Positions 1-9,076 of a DNA stretch of 64,000 nucleotides are shown here, one piece after another. The position numbers were made by a program, and so were the translations under genes. Position 1 is the stretch's first letter; each line of letters opens with the position of its first letter. Under the pieces are notes generated by a model, which was not told where the DNA came from, searched no databases, and saw only the letters and a list, made by a program, of their open reading frames with translations. Origin of the DNA: Streptomyces sp. I6 (lineage in GTDB: Bacteria; Actinomycetota; Actinomycetes; Streptomycetales; Streptomycetaceae); the NCBI GenBank assembly GCA_003725745.1, contig RHDP01000001.1:4286501-4350500 (forward strand), read 5' to 3'.

Positions 1-1577
1 GGAGCGCGCCGAGGCAGGTGATCCGCCGCTTCCGGCAGGCGCCGGCCCGGGGGCCGGCAGGCTCACCTCCACCTGCCCGGCGCCGGTCCTGCGGCGCTGA
101 CCGGCCCAGTCCTCCACCTGGCTGCGGCAGGCGAGGTCGAGGTGGGACGCACCGCTGAGGTCCACATGGACACGGGGCTCGGCGGCCACCGACTCCAGAG
201 CGTCGATCAGGCGGGGCAGCCGCAGGAAGGTCGCGTTGCCGCTCAGCGTCAGGCGGGTGACGCCGTCCGCGGACGTGATCCGGGCCGTCATCCGGGACAT
301 GCGCACGGCTGCCAGGACGATGGCGACGGCCAGGCCCGCGAGCACGCCCTCCAGGAGGTTGGAGACGACGATCGCCACGGTGGTGATCACCATGACGACT
401 CCCTCGCCGCGGTCGGTCCGCCACATCCGCGGGAAGGCCGCGGGGTCGAAGAGCTTCCAGCCGGCGTGGACGAGGATCCCGGCGAGTACCGCCACGGGGA
501 CGAGCCCCAGCAGCCCGGGGAGCAGCAGCCCGAACGCCAGCAGCCAGCCGCCGTGCACCACTCGGGAGACCTTGGTCCTCGCGCCGGCCTGTACGTTGGC
601 CGAACTCCGGGCGATCACCGCGGTGATGGGCAGTGCGCCCAGCAGCCCGCACAGGGAGTTGCCGACGCCCTGCGATACCAGTTCGGCGTTGTACCGGGTA
701 CGGGGCCCGCTGTGCATCCGGTCGACGGCCGCCGCGCTGAACAGGGTCTCCGCGGAGGCGATGACGGCGAAGGTGACGACCGTGGTGAGCACCCCGATGT
801 CGAGGAGTCCGGCGAAGTCCCCGGATCCGGGACCGCGACCGCGTCGCGCAGATTGCCGAAGGAGACGCGCTGGACGTCGAATCCGGGGAAGGCCGCCACG
901 ACCGTTCCGATCGCCACCACGGCCAGCGGCGCGGGCACCCTGCCGACCGGGCCGGGGACCTTCCGCCACGCGAAGCACAGGGCGACGGACAGCACCCCGA
1001 GCAGGAGCGCCGCGCTCCGCTGCGGCTCGGCGAGCGTCCGGCCGAGGAGGTCGGGAAGGCCCGCCAGGTTCCCCAGGGCCGATCCGGTCTGCGGGGAGTC
1101 GGTCAGGGCGTAGGTCTGGCTCAGGATCAGCGGAAGGCCGATGCCGGCGAGCATGCCCTGGACGACCGCGAGCGAGATGGACTGGAAGACACGTCCCATC
1201 CGCAGTGCCCCGAGCAGCACCTGGAGCAGGCCCGCGGCCAGGACGACTGGCCCCAGCAGGCCGAGGCCGTGCTCGCTGACGAACTCCATGACGAGGGCCG
1301 CGAGTCCGGCGGCCGGACCGCTGACCTGGATGCTGCTGCCTGGCAGGAGTCCGACGACCAGTCCGCCGACGATCCCGGACACGATGCCCAGGGCCACGGG
1401 CACCCCGGAGGCCACCGCGATTCCGATGCACAGGGGCACGGCGACCAGGAAGACCACGAGCGAGGCGAGGAGGTCCGTGCCGAGCGAGGACATGCCGCCG
1501 CCGGCCGGTGCGGAGGGCCGCGGCGCCCGGTACGCATGGCGCGGCGGCTGTTTCCGTGAGAGGGAGAGCGTTGACAC
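1..1577 (-). CDS. SulP-family anion (probably bicarbonate or sulfate) transporter, C-terminus cut by window edge
   Basis: Integral membrane permease of the SulP family. The N-terminal part shows the family fold: repeated hydrophobic helices and a glycine/proline-rich helix ending in IQVSGPAAGL, a typical SulP signature. The last part before the window edge reads like the start of a STAS domain (alternating strands around LTLSGNATFLRL). The frame breaks near 819-822: after GNLRDAVAVPDPG the protein resumes as DFAGLLDIGVL in the next frame, and one extra base in the CCCC run repairs it. GTG at 1575-1577 is chosen because AAAGGA lies just upstream. A beta-carbonic anhydrase gene ends 67 bp upstream on the same strand. 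SulP transporters paired with carbonic anhydrases often handle bicarbonate, so that is my preferred substrate, but sulfate cannot be excluded. Confidence 0.85.
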
Positions 1578-1644
1578 GATGGTCCTTTCGCGCGCACCGG
1601 TGGCCGGTGCGCGCCGGGGAAGGGCATGGGGGCGGGGTGCGGTG

Positions 1645-2247
1645 TCAGCAGCGGCCGGGATCGCCGTACACCGAGCTGAGTTCCTTCACCTCGGCCGTGT
1701 CGACGCGGTAGTACCAGGCGTGCAGGCCGAGGCGGCCGGCGGCGAGCGCGCGCTCGATCGGTGGGTAGCCCCGCAGCGCCTCGAGCTGGGCCGCGACATG
1801 GCACTGGACGTGGGCCTCCAGCTCGGCGTCGTCCGGTGCGGCACCGCGCAGGGACGACAGAGCGGGGCGGGAGGGCTCGAGCCAGGTCGCCACGCTGGGC
1901 AGCGTGCTCAGGTCGTCGCCGCGGGCCAGAGCGGCCACCGCGCCGCAGTGCGAGTGGCCGCAGACGATGACGTCGCGCACCCGCAGCACGTCGACCGCGT
2001 ACTCGACGGTGGCGGCCTCCGCACACCTCGCCGCGGCCGTGTACGGGGGGACGACATGGCCGGCGGTACGCAGCTCGAAGAGTTCGCCCGGATGCGCGTC
2101 GGTGATGAGGCACGGCACCACGCGGGAGTCGGAGCAGGTGATGAACAGCGCGGCCGGGGCCTGTCCGGCGGCGAGACTGCGGTAGTAGCCGCGGTCGCGG
2201 ACGATCCGCTGCTGGAAGGAACGGGCGCGTTCGAGCAGGTCGTTCAC
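1645..2247 (-). CDS. beta-class carbonic anhydrase
   Basis: Catalyses reversible hydration of CO2 to bicarbonate in the cytoplasm using a zinc ion. The 200-residue protein has the diagnostic beta-class pattern: CSDSR at residues 38-42 (zinc Cys38, the Asp40/Arg42 dyad) and HSHC at 98-101 (zinc His98 and Cys101). The open frame extends further upstream, but GTG at 2245-2247 with AGGAG a few bases ahead is the best start; the upstream residues are repetitive and unlike the family. The gene precedes the SulP transporter on the same strand with a 67 bp gap, suggesting a transport and hydration unit for inorganic carbon. Confidence 0.93.
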   Translation of the reverse strand: MNDLLERARSFQQRIVRDRGYYRSLAAGQAPAALFITCSDSRVVPCLITDAHPGELFELRTAGHVVPPYTAAARCAEAATVEYAVDVLRVRDVIVCGHSHCGAVAALARGDDLSTLPSVATWLEPSRPALSSLRGAAPDDAELEAHVQCHVAAQLEALRGYPPIERALAAGRLGLHAWYYRVDTAEVKELSSVYGDPGRC

Positions 2248-2435
2248 TGGTGGTTCTCCTGTGCGACGGGCATCCCGGGCGGATGCCTTTCGCCAGAAGC
2301 CTGCAAGCGCGGTATGAGCCGGGTGTGAGCCGGCGATGAGAGAGGGCTCACCGACGGCCCGGAGGCCGTCCCGGCGGCGTGCAAGGGGCGGCGCCGGACC
2401 CGTCGCGCTCCCGTCGCCGCGGGGGTCCGCCCGCG

Positions 2436-2630
2436 CCCGCGCGCTTCCGGGTCCGTGTGCTTCCGGGCTCGCGCGCTTCCGGGTCCGTGTGCTTCCGGGC
2501 TCGCGCTCTTCCGGGCTCGCCCGCTTTCGTACTCGCACGCTTCCGCGTCCGTGCGCTCGCGCGGTTCGTTCGGGTACGGCTCGTCCGTGCGCTCGCGCGG
2601 TTCGTCTGGGTACGGCTCGCCCGGGTACCG
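2436..2630. repeat. GC-rich degenerate tandem repeats between the carbonic anhydrase and response regulator genes
   Basis: The 390 bp gap at 2248-2637 holds two repeat families. A roughly 32 bp unit (core GCTTCCGGGTCCGTGTGCTT) occurs at 2441 and 2473 with decayed copies after it. A 36 bp period (core CGTCCGTGCGCTCGCGCGG) occurs at 2546 and 2582. All six frames stay open through this stretch, but the translations are low-complexity Arg/Pro/Ser and I see no gene. Confidence 0.75.
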
Positions 2631-2637
2631 CCCGCTC

Positions 2638-3336
2638 TCAGGGTGTGCCGTTCGCCCTCGCCGCCGGCGGCGGTACGCAGGCACGCAGCCGGTAGCCGAC
2701 GCCGCGCACGGTCTCCAGCCGGTCGGCACCCAGTTTGCGGCGCAGGTAGCGCACATACACATCGACGATGTTCGAGCCCGGGTCGTAGTCGAACCCCCAC
2801 ACCCGGGACAGCAGTTGCTCGCGGGTCAGCACATGGTCGGGGTTGCGCAGGAACACCTCGGCCAGGCCGAACTCCCGGGAGGACAGCTCCACGGCACGGC
2901 CGTCCACATGCGCCCGGCGGGTGCGCAGATCGAGGGCGAGGTCCCCGGCCCGCAGCAGGGACGCCTCGGGGGCGCTCTCCCTGCGCAGCCTCAACCGCAC
3001 CCGCGCCAAGAGTTCCTCGAAGACGAAGGGCTTGGACATGTAGTCGTCGGCCCCGCCCTCCAGCCCCGCGACCACGTCGGACGCGTTGTCGCGGGCGGTC
3101 AGGATTATCACCGGGAGCGCCACCCTGCTCTCCCGGAGCTTGCGCAGCACGGTGAAGCCGTCGCAGGACGGCAGGCCCAGGTCCAGGATCACCAGGTCGC
3201 AGACGCCCGACCGCGCGTGCTCGTAGGCATCGAGGCCGTCAGCGACGACCGTGGTCACGAAGCCGTTGGAGCGCAGGCCTTTTTCGACGAACGAGGCGAT
3301 CCTTGGCTCGTCCTCCGCGATGAGTATCCGGTTCAT
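2638..3336 (-). CDS. OmpR/PhoB-family response regulator
   Basis: DNA-binding response regulator of 232 residues. The receiver domain (about 1-115) has the acidic pocket AEDE near residue 8, the phosphoacceptor Asp52 in ILDLGLP, Thr in LTARD and Lys in SKPF. The C-terminal winged helix (about 130-222) has the usual SSREFGLAEVF, NPDHVLTREQLL and VDVYVRYLRRKLG elements. It is the last gene of a unit on the minus strand, directly after its cognate sensor kinase. Once a probable missing base in the kinase is restored, the kinase stop lies 2 bp from this ATG (TGACCATG), so the pair is probably translationally coupled. Target genes are not evident; envelope functions are suggested by the neighbouring surface proteins. 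Confidence 0.95.
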   Translation of the reverse strand: MNRILIAEDEPRIASFVEKGLRSNGFVTTVVADGLDAYEHARSGVCDLVILDLGLPSCDGFTVLRKLRESRVALPVIILTARDNASDVVAGLEGGADDYMSKPFVFEELLARVRLRLRRESAPEASLLRAGDLALDLRTRRAHVDGRAVELSSREFGLAEVFLRNPDHVLTREQLLSRVWGFDYDPGSNIVDVYVRYLRRKLGADRLETVRGVGYRLRACVPPPAARANGTP

Positions 3337-3338
3337 GG

Positions 3339-4786
3339 TCACCTTCCACGTACGGGGTCCGCAGGGGCAGGTCCATGACGAAGCGCGCGCCCCCGGTCCG
3401 CACGTCCTCGACCCTCGCCGTGCCTCCGTGCGCCTGGGCGATCTCGAGGACGATCGCCAGTCCGAGCCCGATGCCGGTGCGGGTGGCGTCACGGGCACCC
3501 GAGCGGACCGCCTGGGCGAAGCGGTCGAAGATCCGTTCCCGGTCGCGGGGCTCCACTCCGGGGCCGGTGTCGCGCACCCACAGCAGCACCCGGTCACCGC
3601 GTACGAGGGAGCCCATCTCGATCAGGTCGCCGTCCTCGGTGTGGCGCACGGCGTTGGACGCGAGCTGCATCAGCGCCTGGGTCACACGCTGGCCGTCCAG
3701 CAGCACCGTGGCCTCCGACACATGGGCGACCATCCAGTTCCGCTTCCCCAGGGCGCGGGCCTTGGCCACGGCGTCCACCACGAGATCGGTGAGATGGGTG
3801 CTCCCCACGGTGAGGAAGTCGGGCCTCTCCGCCTTGGCCAGAAGCAGCAGGTCCTGCACGATGCGGCCCATCCGGTCGAGTTCGTCCACGACCAGGGCAC
3901 GGGTGGCCCCCTGCTCGGCCGCTCCGCCGTCCATCAGCTCCAGGTGGCCACGGATCACGGTGATCGGTGTGCGGAGTTCGTGCGCGACCTCGTCGAGGAA
4001 GCGGCGCTGGGTGGTGAAGGCGTTCTCCAGCCGGTCCAGCATGTGATTGAACGTGTGCGCCAGTGCGGCCACGTCGTCGGAACCCGACACCTCCAGACGC
4101 CGTCTCAGATCGTCCTCGCCGATGCGTTCCGCGGTCCTCCGCACCAGCCGGATCGGGGCCAGGACCCGGCCGGCGACGAGCCAGCTGGCCAGACCCGCCA
4201 GCACCAGGGCCCCGGCCCCGGCGCCGAGCAGCATCCGGGCCACGCGGTGCTCCTGGTGCTGCTGGCGATCCCTGAACTCCAGTACCACCAGGCGCACATC
4301 GCGGGGGTCACCCGACACACGCACGGGAATCACCCCGTACCGCACCCGTCCGGCCGGCGAGTCGACCCAGCCGATCGCGGTACCGGGGACGGCGGCGAGC
4401 CGGGCCACCACGGTGGGATCCCTGTCGAGCCTGGTCGGCGGGTCGGCCGGACTGCGCCGGTCGGCCCGGCCGTCGACGATGCTGAACAGCGTGGCGTCAC
4501 GGCGCGGCAGGTTGACGGACATGTACGCGGTGAGCAGCGCGGCGCCGTCGGAGAACGGCCGCCCCGTGCCCGGCTCCCGGGCGGTGCCGGCGAACCTCCT
4601 CAGTTCGTCGGCCTCCTGCCGCAGCTGCTCGTCCACCTGGGCGTCCAGCTGGCGCTGCCACACGGCCGTGATACCGACGGCCGGTACGGCCAGGGCGGTG
4701 GCGACGAGGAGCATCATCCAGCCGACGATGCGCGACCGCGCGCTGGGCGCGTAGCGGATCCACTCCCGGACCCTCCCTACCGTCAC
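3339..4786 (-). CDS. two-component sensor histidine kinase (HAMP-type, extracytoplasmic sensor)
   Basis: Membrane sensor kinase partnering the following response regulator. Order: transmembrane helix near residues 17-40, extracytoplasmic region, second transmembrane helix, HAMP linker, HisKA H-box (DEVAHELRTP), then the ATPase domain with N-box (QLASNAVRHT), DTGPGVE and GIGLGLAI. As written, the frame continues past the normal family end and overlaps the response regulator by 98 bp, to a stop at 3239. Adding one base to the run at 3354-3357 gives an ordinary ending (LRTPVRGR) and a stop at 3339-3341, a total of 483 codons; I prefer that. The start is taken as GTG at 4784-4786, because residues upstream in this frame come from a repeat. 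The ligand is unknown. Confidence 0.85.
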
Positions 4787-5294
4787 CGCTCTCGCCGTCC
4801 CCGCTGTCCCCGCTGTCCGTGCCGTCCCCGCCGTCCTCTCTGTCCCCGCCGTCCTCGCCGACCTCTCTGTCCCCGCCGTCCTCGCTGTGTTCGCTGTCCT
4901 CGTCGTCCTCGTCGTCCTCGTCGTCCACCGCGCCGCGGTCGTCCCAGCCTCCGCTACCCGGTCCGTCCTGCGGGACGTCGGAGTCGTCACTGCGCGGAGG
5001 AACCGGCGGCGGCACGGCCCGTCCGCCGGGGACCCGGGTGGACGGGCCGGAACTGGGCGGCGACGCCGAGGGCCGGGGCGCGGAAGCCGTAGGTGCCTGC
5101 GACGGGGACGGTCGGACCGCCGACGGGGCCGACGGCCCGCCGACAGCACCGTCGGCGCCGTGGGCCGGGACGAACACCTCCGGCCCGAGGGTCGGAGACC
5201 CCTCCGTACCCGTCCACACCCGACCCACCGTCATACCGGCAACTACGCAGAAGCACACGGCGACGTTCAGCGCACCGATTCTTCGTATACCCAT
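4783..5294 (-). CDS. membrane-anchored or secreted protein with acidic low-complexity tail (unknown function)
   Basis: Not recognised. The protein starts with a signal-like segment (MGIRRIG, then LNVAVCFCVVAG), passes through a Ser/Pro/Ala-rich linker and ends in a strongly acidic tract with runs of Asp-Glu and Gly-Asp encoded by a short tandem repeat. As written, the frame has no stop and runs about 290 bp into the kinase gene. One missing base in the repeat would bring a TGA that overlaps the kinase GTG start (GTGA), and the total length would then be 171 codons. Coordinates assume that repair. It could be an accessory protein for the kinase, but this is inferred from position only. Confidence 0.5.
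4790..4925. repeat. 9-bp-type tandem repeat encoding the acidic tract
   Basis: Degenerate repetition of a 9 bp-like unit (GTCCCCGCC, GTCCTCGTC and variants on the plus strand). On the minus strand in one frame it encodes Asp/Glu/Gly-rich residues, and in the next frame Thr/Ala/Arg-Gly repeats. Slippage here could easily shift the frame between the small acidic protein and the kinase. Confidence 0.8.
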
Positions 5295-5434
5295 TCGGCC
5301 AGTCTGGTGCGCCCGTCCTCGGGCCGACCCGAAGAGGAGAAGACTCTCATCCGGCCTGGCTGACGGGACGGCGGGGAGACCGGAGCCGGGATGGCCCCGC
5401 AGGCCGGGTCGGGCCGCCGGCCTCGCGGTCCGGA

Positions 5435-5860
5435 TCAGACCGGCCGGCTGCCGCTCCTGCGGGCGGCATGGCTCACGAACCCGGCACCGACCACCAGGAA
5501 CAGCGTGCCGCCGACCAGGTACGGCGTCGTGTCCACGCTGCCCGTGTCGGCCAGCACCAGGCCCTGCGCTTCGCCCCGCGGTTCCCCGGCGCTCGTCCGC
5601 ACGTCGTCCGCGGCCGGGACGCCCCCCGTGGCACCGGAGTGGGACACGGCCGGGGCACCGCCCGCCGTATCCGCGTCGGGGGACGCACCCGCGTCGCGGG
5701 CGACGCCGGCCGCACCGGAAGCGGAAGCTCCGGGCCGGGACCGGTCCGGCTGCCCGGACTCACCGTCCGCCGTCGCGTTCGCCGAGGGCACGAACCACAG
5801 CGCGCAGAGCAGGGAACCGGCGGCGGCGGCGGTCAGCAGTGGTCGGAGGGCGACGGGCAC
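5435..5860 (-). CDS. LAXTG-type cell-wall-anchored surface protein (probable sortase E substrate)
   Basis: Small exported protein of 141 residues from GTG at 5858-5860; AAGGGGG lies upstream. Residues 1-30 form a signal peptide ending near SANA. A disordered Gly/Ala/Ser/Asp-rich middle follows. The C-terminus is a complete sorting signal: LADTG at 103-107, a hydrophobic helix at about 114-130 and a basic tail HAARRSGSR. Class E sortases of Streptomyces recognise LAXTG, so covalent attachment to peptidoglycan is expected. No sortase gene lies in the window. A further in-frame start at 5965 exists but would put 35 polar residues ahead of the signal peptide. It is followed on the same strand by the acidic protein and the two-component system. 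Confidence 0.8.
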   Translation of the reverse strand: MPVALRPLLTAAAAGSLLCALWFVPSANATADGESGQPDRSRPGASASGAAGVARDAGASPDADTAGGAPAVSHSGATGGVPAADDVRTSAGEPRGEAQGLVLADTGSVDTTPYLVGGTLFLVVGAGFVSHAARRSGSRPV

Positions 5861-5980
5861 GGGAAACGATCCCCCTTGTGGCAGCGGCGAATTGACCGCG
5901 TGAGGCGATACTCCGGCGATGCTAATGAACGCAGCGGGTCGCAGGAAAGTCGGGAGGCCCCGCACTCTAGTCTCCGTCGT

Positions 5981-6346
5981 ATGACCCCTTCTGAGACATC
6001 ACGCTATGTGCGGCTACACGTCGAATTGGTGCTGGAGGTGGCCGAACCGGAGGAGCTGACCGGGGCGGCCCTCGACCGTGTCGAGACGGACGAACTCATG
6101 CCGGAGGAGGAGCGCGCACACGCCTCGTCGTCGGTGCGCGACGACTCCGCGGAGGCCCTCGCGTACCTCGTCGACCCCTTCGACCTGATCGGCGACGTTC
6201 CCGGCGTGGAACTCGCCCAGGCCTCGTGGAGCTGCGAGCAGATCGACTACGACCCCGACGCCGACGACTGGGATATCGACGAGGAAGATGGGGAGACGGA
6301 CGAGGACGGTCAGGGCGACGGGACGGAAGCCGCACGGCACCCGTGA
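5981..6346 (+). CDS. conserved acidic cytoplasmic protein of unknown function
   Basis: A 121-residue soluble protein without signal peptide or membrane segment. It is very acidic toward the C-terminus (DPDADDWDIDEEDGETDED) and also around residues 40-50. I do not recognise a domain; small acidic proteins of this kind are common in streptomycetes. ATG at 5981 follows a short AT-richer stretch and is divergent from the LADTG protein, so the 5861-5980 gap probably holds two promoters. The stop codon lies inside the first copy of a TGACG repeat. Confidence 0.65.
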   Translation: MTPSETSRYVRLHVELVLEVAEPEELTGAALDRVETDELMPEEERAHASSSVRDDSAEALAYLVDPFDLIGDVPGVELAQASWSCEQIDYDPDADDWDIDEEDGETDEDGQGDGTEAARHP

Positions 6347-6478
6347 CGTGACGTGACGTGACGTGACGTGACGGGACCAGACCTACCAGACGGACCGGAC
6401 CAGACGGACTGGACCGGACGGACCAGGCAGGACGGACCAGGCAGGACGGGACCGGACGGACCAGGCAGGGCGGAGTGA
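6343..6478. repeat. TGACG pentamer array and ACGGACCAGGC-like repeats
   Basis: GTGAC is repeated in register six times at 6343-6373, followed by a decayed array of a unit close to GGACGGACCAGGCA to about 6478. The gap between genes is 389 bp (6347-6735). I see no gene in it. The L,D-transpeptidase promoter should lie in the last 200 bp, after the repeats. Confidence 0.85.
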
Positions 6479-6735
6479 ACGGGACGGAACCGGACGGACC
6501 GGACGGGCCTCGGGCGTCGCGGGTGGCGATCGGGAGCCCGTCCCCGTGCGCCCGAGGGAAGGCGGTGAAGGGCCGCCGGGGCAGGAACACAGAGTGCAAC
6601 CGCAACCGGCGCGCCCCCGGCTGCGTCGATGAGTGGTGTTGCCCACAAAAGCCGCCAGGACTGGAACCAGGTCGGGCGGATTGGGTCTTCTTGACAGAGA
6701 TCGCAGGTCAATCGGTGACGATGGAGAAGCGTGTG

Positions 6736-7983
6736 ATGACGGACAGCAAGCGGCGCGGACGGCTGGCCGTGTCCGCCCTGCTCGGTGGAGTACTGGTACT
6801 CACGGCCTGCAGCAGCGCCGATGCCGACGGCTCTGCCGCCGAGAGCTCCACGAAATCCCAGAAGCAGGTGGACGAGGCGGCCGCCAAGGACACCTCGGAC
6901 GCCCGAATAGTCATCTCGCCCAAGAACGGCGCGACCAACGCGAGTATCAACAACGACGCCAAGGTCGCCGTCAGCGAGGGCAAGCTCACCAAGGTGACCA
7001 TGACCACCGCCGACGGCGCCGCCGTCGAGGGCACGCTCGCCGGCGACGGCAGGAGCTGGAAGCCGAACGGCCAGCTGGAGCGCGCGACCGTCTACAAGAT
7101 CTCGGCCACCGCCGAGGACGCGAAGGGCCGAGAGGCGCACGAGAACTCCTCGTTCACCACGGTCTCGCCCGACAACAGCTTCATCGGAAACTTCACACCC
7201 GAGGACGGTTCCACCGTCGGCGTCGGCATGCCCGTCTCGATCAACTTCAACAAGGCGATCACGGACCGCAAGGCCGTGCAGTCCGGCATCACCGTCTCCT
7301 CCAGCAGCGGCCAGGAGGTCGTCGGCCACTGGTTCAACTCCCAGCGGCTGGACTTCCGCCCGGACGACTACTGGAAGGAGGGCTCCACCGTCACGCTGAA
7401 GCTGAACCTGGACGGTGTCGAGGGCGCCGACGGCGTCTTCGGCGTCCAGCAGAAGACGGCGACCTTCACCATCGGCCGTAACCAGGTCTCGACCGTCGAC
7501 GTCGCCGCCAAGACCATGACGGTCACCCAGGACGGCAAGACGGTCAAGACCATCCCGATATCCGCCGGCTCGCCCGAGAACCCGACCTACAACGGTCAGA
7601 TGGTCATCTCGGAGAAGTTCAAGGAAACCCGGATGAACGGGGCGACCGTGGGCTTCACGGACGACGACGGGAAGGGCGAGTACGACATCAAGGACGTCCC
7701 GCACGCCATGCGGCTGTCCACCTCCGGCACGTTCATCCACGGCAACTACTGGGGCGCCGACTCGATCTTCGGCAGCGCCAACACCAGCCACGGCTGCGTG
7801 GGCCTGAACGACGTCAAGGGCGCCGGCGACCCGAAGCAGCCCGCCGCCTGGTTCTACGACAACTCGATCATCGGTGACGTCGTCATCGTCAAGAACTCCA
7901 AGGACAAGACGATCCAGCCCGACAACGGCCTCAACGGCTGGAACATGAGCTGGGCGGACTGGAAGGCCGGCTCGGCGGTCTGA
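6736..7983 (+). CDS. lipoprotein L,D-transpeptidase with Ig-like domains (YkuD)
   Basis: Forms 3-3 cross-links in peptidoglycan outside the membrane. The 415-residue protein begins with a lipoprotein signal peptide; the lipobox LTAC places the lipidated Cys at residue 25. Two Ig-like domains (about 50-255) precede the YkuD catalytic domain (about 255-390), which carries HGNYWG and SHGCVGL with catalytic Cys354. The C-terminal extension ending in WNMSWADWK is typical of actinobacterial LdtMt2-like enzymes. ATG at 6736 is used, with GGAG 9-10 bases upstream; GTG at 6733 is an alternative. A hairpin lies downstream between this gene and the convergent regulator. Confidence 0.95.
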   Translation: MTDSKRRGRLAVSALLGGVLVLTACSSADADGSAAESSTKSQKQVDEAAAKDTSDARIVISPKNGATNASINNDAKVAVSEGKLTKVTMTTADGAAVEGTLAGDGRSWKPNGQLERATVYKISATAEDAKGREAHENSSFTTVSPDNSFIGNFTPEDGSTVGVGMPVSINFNKAITDRKAVQSGITVSSSSGQEVVGHWFNSQRLDFRPDDYWKEGSTVTLKLNLDGVEGADGVFGVQQKTATFTIGRNQVSTVDVAAKTMTVTQDGKTVKTIPISAGSPENPTYNGQMVISEKFKETRMNGATVGFTDDDGKGEYDIKDVPHAMRLSTSGTFIHGNYWGADSIFGSANTSHGCVGLNDVKGAGDPKQPAAWFYDNSIIGDVVIVKNSKDKTIQPDNGLNGWNMSWADWKAGSAV

Positions 7984-8040
7984 GCCCCCGCCCGGCGGCC
8001 CACCCCGGCATCCGGGCCGCGCGCATACCGGCGGCGCGGG

Positions 8041-8070
8041 CGTGACCCGGCCCCTCAGGGCCGGGTCACG
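8041..8070. terminator. bidirectional hairpin between convergent genes
   Basis: Perfect 13 bp inverted repeat (CGTGACCCGGCCC and GGGCCGGGTCACG) with a 4-base loop. It follows the transpeptidase gene and contains the stop codon of the convergent regulator at 8066-8068, so it could terminate both. Confidence 0.75.
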
Positions 8071-8950
8071 CCGGCGTCCCGTGCTCGGCGGCGGCCGGGT
8101 ACGCCTTCTCGTCGACGCCCCACTTCGCCAGCAGTCCCAGTGACTCCTCGGACGCCGAGCCCGGCTCAGCGTGGTAGGTCACCAGGGACAGGTCGTGGTC
8201 GTCGGGCACCCTCAACGTCTCGTAGGACAGCGTCATCCCGCCCACCAGCCGGTGGTGCAGCCGCTTCGTGCCGTGCCCCTTCTCCTGCACGGTGTGAGCC
8301 GCCCACAGGGTGCGGAAGTCCTCGCTCTTCACCGACAACTCGCCCACCAGCGAGGAGAGTTCGCGATCGTCCGGGTAGCAGCCCGCGCACAGCCGCAGCG
8401 CGCTCACCACTTCGACGGCCTTGCACTCCCAGTCGACGTACAGATCCCGCGTGCCCGGGTCGAGGAACACCATCCGCGCGAAGTTCCGCTGCTCGGGCGG
8501 CCGGGCCGCGAAGTCCCCGAACAGGGCGGACGCCATCCGGTTCCAGCCCAGGACCTCCATCCGGCGCCCGAGGTACAGGGCCGGTATCGCGTCCATCGCG
8601 TCGATCAGCACCTGGAGCTGCGGCCGCAGCGCACGGGCCGGTCGCGAGGACCTTTTCTTCTTCTTCTTCTGGTTCGGCTTCGCCAGATGCGTCAGATGGT
8701 CGCGCTCGGTGTCCGAAAGCCGCAGGGCGCGGGCGATCGAGTCGAGCACCTCGAAGGACACGTTCTGCCCGTGGCCCTGCTCGAGCCGGGTGTAGTACGC
8801 CACGGACACCCCGGCCAGCTGCGCCAGCTCCTCCCGGCGCAGCCCGGGCACCCGGCGGTGGCGGCCGAAGTCGGGCAGGCCGACGTCCGCCGGCTTCAGC
8901 CGGGCCCTGCGCGAGCGCAGGAATTCACTGAGTTCGGCACGCTGGTCCAT
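8066..8950 (-). CDS. XRE-type regulator with MmyB-like ligand-binding domain
   Basis: Transcription factor of 294 residues. The N-terminal helix-turn-helix (about 10-85) has the family pattern [25 protein letters not shown] lysine-rich linker (KKKKKR) leads to the MmyB-like domain (about 110-285), which in this family binds small lipophilic ligands. The gene is divergent from a zinc alcohol dehydrogenase with a 126 bp gap. That arrangement is common in Streptomyces, where such regulators are thought to control the adjacent dehydrogenase. A perfect inverted repeat in the gap is the likely operator. ATG at 8948-8950. Confidence 0.92.
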   Translation of the reverse strand: MDQRAELSEFLRSRRARLKPADVGLPDFGRHRRVPGLRREELAQLAGVSVAYYTRLEQGHGQNVSFEVLDSIARALRLSDTERDHLTHLAKPNQKKKKKRSSRPARALRPQLQVLIDAMDAIPALYLGRRMEVLGWNRMASALFGDFAARPPEQRNFARMVFLDPGTRDLYVDWECKAVEVVSALRLCAGCYPDDRELSSLVGELSVKSEDFRTLWAAHTVQEKGHGTKRLHHRLVGGMTLSYETLRVPDDHDLSLVTYHAEPGSASEESLGLLAKWGVDEKAYPAAAEHGTPA

Positions 8951-8962
8951 ACGTCAAGTATT

Positions 8963-8996
8963 CAGGCTCCGCACGGCGGCAGGCGTGCGGAGCCTG
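8963..8996. promoter_or_regulatory. candidate operator: 13-bp inverted repeat between regulator and dehydrogenase
   Basis: CAGGCTCCGCACG (8963-8975) is perfectly inverted as CGTGCGGAGCCTG (8984-8996) with 8 bp between. It lies 13 bp upstream of the regulator start and 81 bp upstream of the dehydrogenase start, the expected place for a shared operator. A second imperfect dyad (TGCCAGTGGTAGGCA) lies just after it, at about 9001-9015. Confidence 0.55.
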
Positions 8997-9076
8997 ACCC
9001 TGCCAGTGGTAGGCACGGCGGACGTACGCAGAACAGGGGGCTGGGTGACCTGAGGGAAAAGCGTCAGCCTCGACGC

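Noticed and set aside
6343-6478. A small basic or acidic protein read through the TGACG repeat
   Set aside because: The frame is only repeat translation and has no start with a ribosome site.
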